In this document: in pieces, positions 63,456 through 64,000 of the stretch
Numbering within the stretch: position 1 is the stretch's first letter
Layout of the letters: each line of letters starts with the position of its first letter
Source of the DNA: Paenibacillus sp. BJ-4
GTDB taxonomy: Bacteria > Bacillota > Bacilli > Paenibacillales > Paenibacillaceae
Direction: 5' to 3'
DNA length: 64,000 nt
NCBI RefSeq assembly: GCF_020404765.1
Contig: NZ_JAIVEM010000140.1
Location: 372,001-436,000 of the forward strand
Made by a program: the position numbers and the translations under genes
The notes under the pieces: model-generated
What the model was told of the DNA's origin: nothing
What the model saw: only the letters and a program-made list of their open reading frames with translations
Database searches by the model: none

Positions 63456-64000
63456 ATGAGGAAAGGACCCAAGTTGCCAAGATTACCATGGAGCCGGCGA
63501 GCGATTCCGGCCGCAGATCGTAAGTCCCAAAATACCAATGCTCTTAAAGGATTGCCTGAACCATCCTGGCTGGAACAGCCGTTGCGGGGCAGCCTGGAAG
63601 ACAACTTGACTGCATTGCGTGATATTTTCAAGGATTGTTCTGATATCGTCTACCGAGAGCTGATGATTTCACCTGAACACAAAGGGTTATTGGCTTATGT
63701 TGAAGGTACGGTGAAATCGGAGGATTTGCAGGATCATATCCTGCGGCCTTTCATTTTAGGCATGATGCTCAAGGACCCTGAGGTAAACGGTACATTGGAC
63801 CCGCTGGATGAAACTCGGATTTCCATGTCCCAGACCAAAACGATGGATCAATGGAAAACGGTCTCGGCGGCGATACTGGACGGCAATGCCGCCTTGTTCG
63901 TAGACGGTAAGTCTCGAGCGTATATCTTCAGTGCTAAGGGAGGCGTCCGCCGTGGGGTGGAGGAGCCTCAGACCGAAGCGGTTATTCGTGGACCGCGTGA
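63456..64000 (+). CDS. GerA-family spore germination protein, partial (window edge)
   Basis: First 181 codons of a second germinant receptor A subunit; the gene runs past the window end. The start has AGAGGGGG upstream. The N-terminal cytoplasmic domain is clear: LEDNLTALRDIFKDCSDIVYREL, DPLDETRISMSQTKTMDQW, ILDGNAALFVDG, GGVRRGVEEPQTEAVIRGP, all hallmarks of GerA/SpoVAF-type proteins. It differs from the copy at 47089-48723. Subunits B and C are expected beyond 64,000. Confidence 0.93.
   Translation, partial: MRKGPKLPRLPWSRRAIPAADRKSQNTNALKGLPEPSWLEQPLRGSLEDNLTALRDIFKDCSDIVYRELMISPEHKGLLAYVEGTVKSEDLQDHILRPFILGMMLKDPEVNGTLDPLDETRISMSQTKTMDQWKTVSAAILDGNAALFVDGKSRAYIFSAKGGVRRGVEEPQTEAVIRGPR

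Noticed and set aside
1..64000. CRISPR arrays, tRNA or rRNA genes
   Set aside because: No regularly spaced direct repeats and no cloverleaf or rRNA signature were seen.

Overview
The window looks like a chromosomal segment of a Paenibacillus, close to P. polymyxa. The evidence is moderate GC, strong AGGAGG-type ribosome binding sites, a Spo0E-type phosphatase, GerA/GerC/GerB spore-germinant receptor genes, AbrB-like regulators, bacterial nitric oxide synthase, a PerR/Fur regulator with matching boxes, and a SigD-type promoter. The species call is inference.

Layout. 0-7 kb: membrane diguanylate cyclase, nuclease-helicase fusion overlapping a MarR regulator, pentapeptide-repeat protein, helical hydrophobic protein, Spo0E-like phosphatase and a nucleoside hydrolase. 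7.48-19.23 kb: a one-strand cassette between two terminators. It encodes two unknown proteins, a DUF4280/PAAR-like spike tip, a VgrG-like spike fused to an L,D-transpeptidase-like domain, a lipoprotein with propeller and discoidin-like domains, a free glucosaminidase sharing the spike's helical module, two more lipoproteins, a second toxin-less VgrG split by a frameshift, and a 48-aa protein. No sheath, tube, baseplate or ATPase gene is present, so any contractile machine must be elsewhere. 19.3-22.3 kb: two paralogous small proteins, then a lipase with a C-terminal WXG-like region plus a helical partner and a membrane protein (type VII-like). 22.6-29.7 kb: MpsC-family protein, then a six-gene operon joining an ABC importer to a nucleoside hydrolase and adenine deaminase.

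29.7-35.8 kb: dps with a PerR-like box, nitric oxide synthase, a putative metalloprotease, an AbrB/zinc/HTH regulator, a short-chain dehydrogenase, a PadR gene broken at a 14-base G tract and a decayed partner. 35.9-42 kb: metE behind a cobalamin riboswitch, anaerobic ribonucleotide reductase nrdD-nrdG behind a perfectly placed Fnr box, and a second AbrB/zinc/HTH paralog. 42-46.9 kb: a GH3 glycosidase broken by one missing base, an Rrf2 regulator and a second diguanylate cyclase. 47-51.2 kb: a complete ger operon (A-C-B). 51.2-58.1 kb: PerR/Fur overlapping a winged-helix regulator with a degenerate receiver, a BlaI/M56 pair whose operator recurs before a DoxX gene, a chemoreceptor with a SigD promoter, and an EamA transporter. 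58.3-64 kb: LysR regulator, pirin, small hypotheticals, a decayed HTH/helical regulator, a structured leader-like region, and the start of a second gerA gene cut by the window edge.

The most notable region is the spike cassette. Cell-wall-directed C-terminal domains with visibly lower GC follow conserved delivery modules, and each is followed by lipoprotein genes. This is the arrangement expected of polymorphic toxins with surface-anchored immunity in a monoderm. Function is inferred, not shown. At least four single-base frame problems occur in the window, so some broken genes may be sequencing errors.
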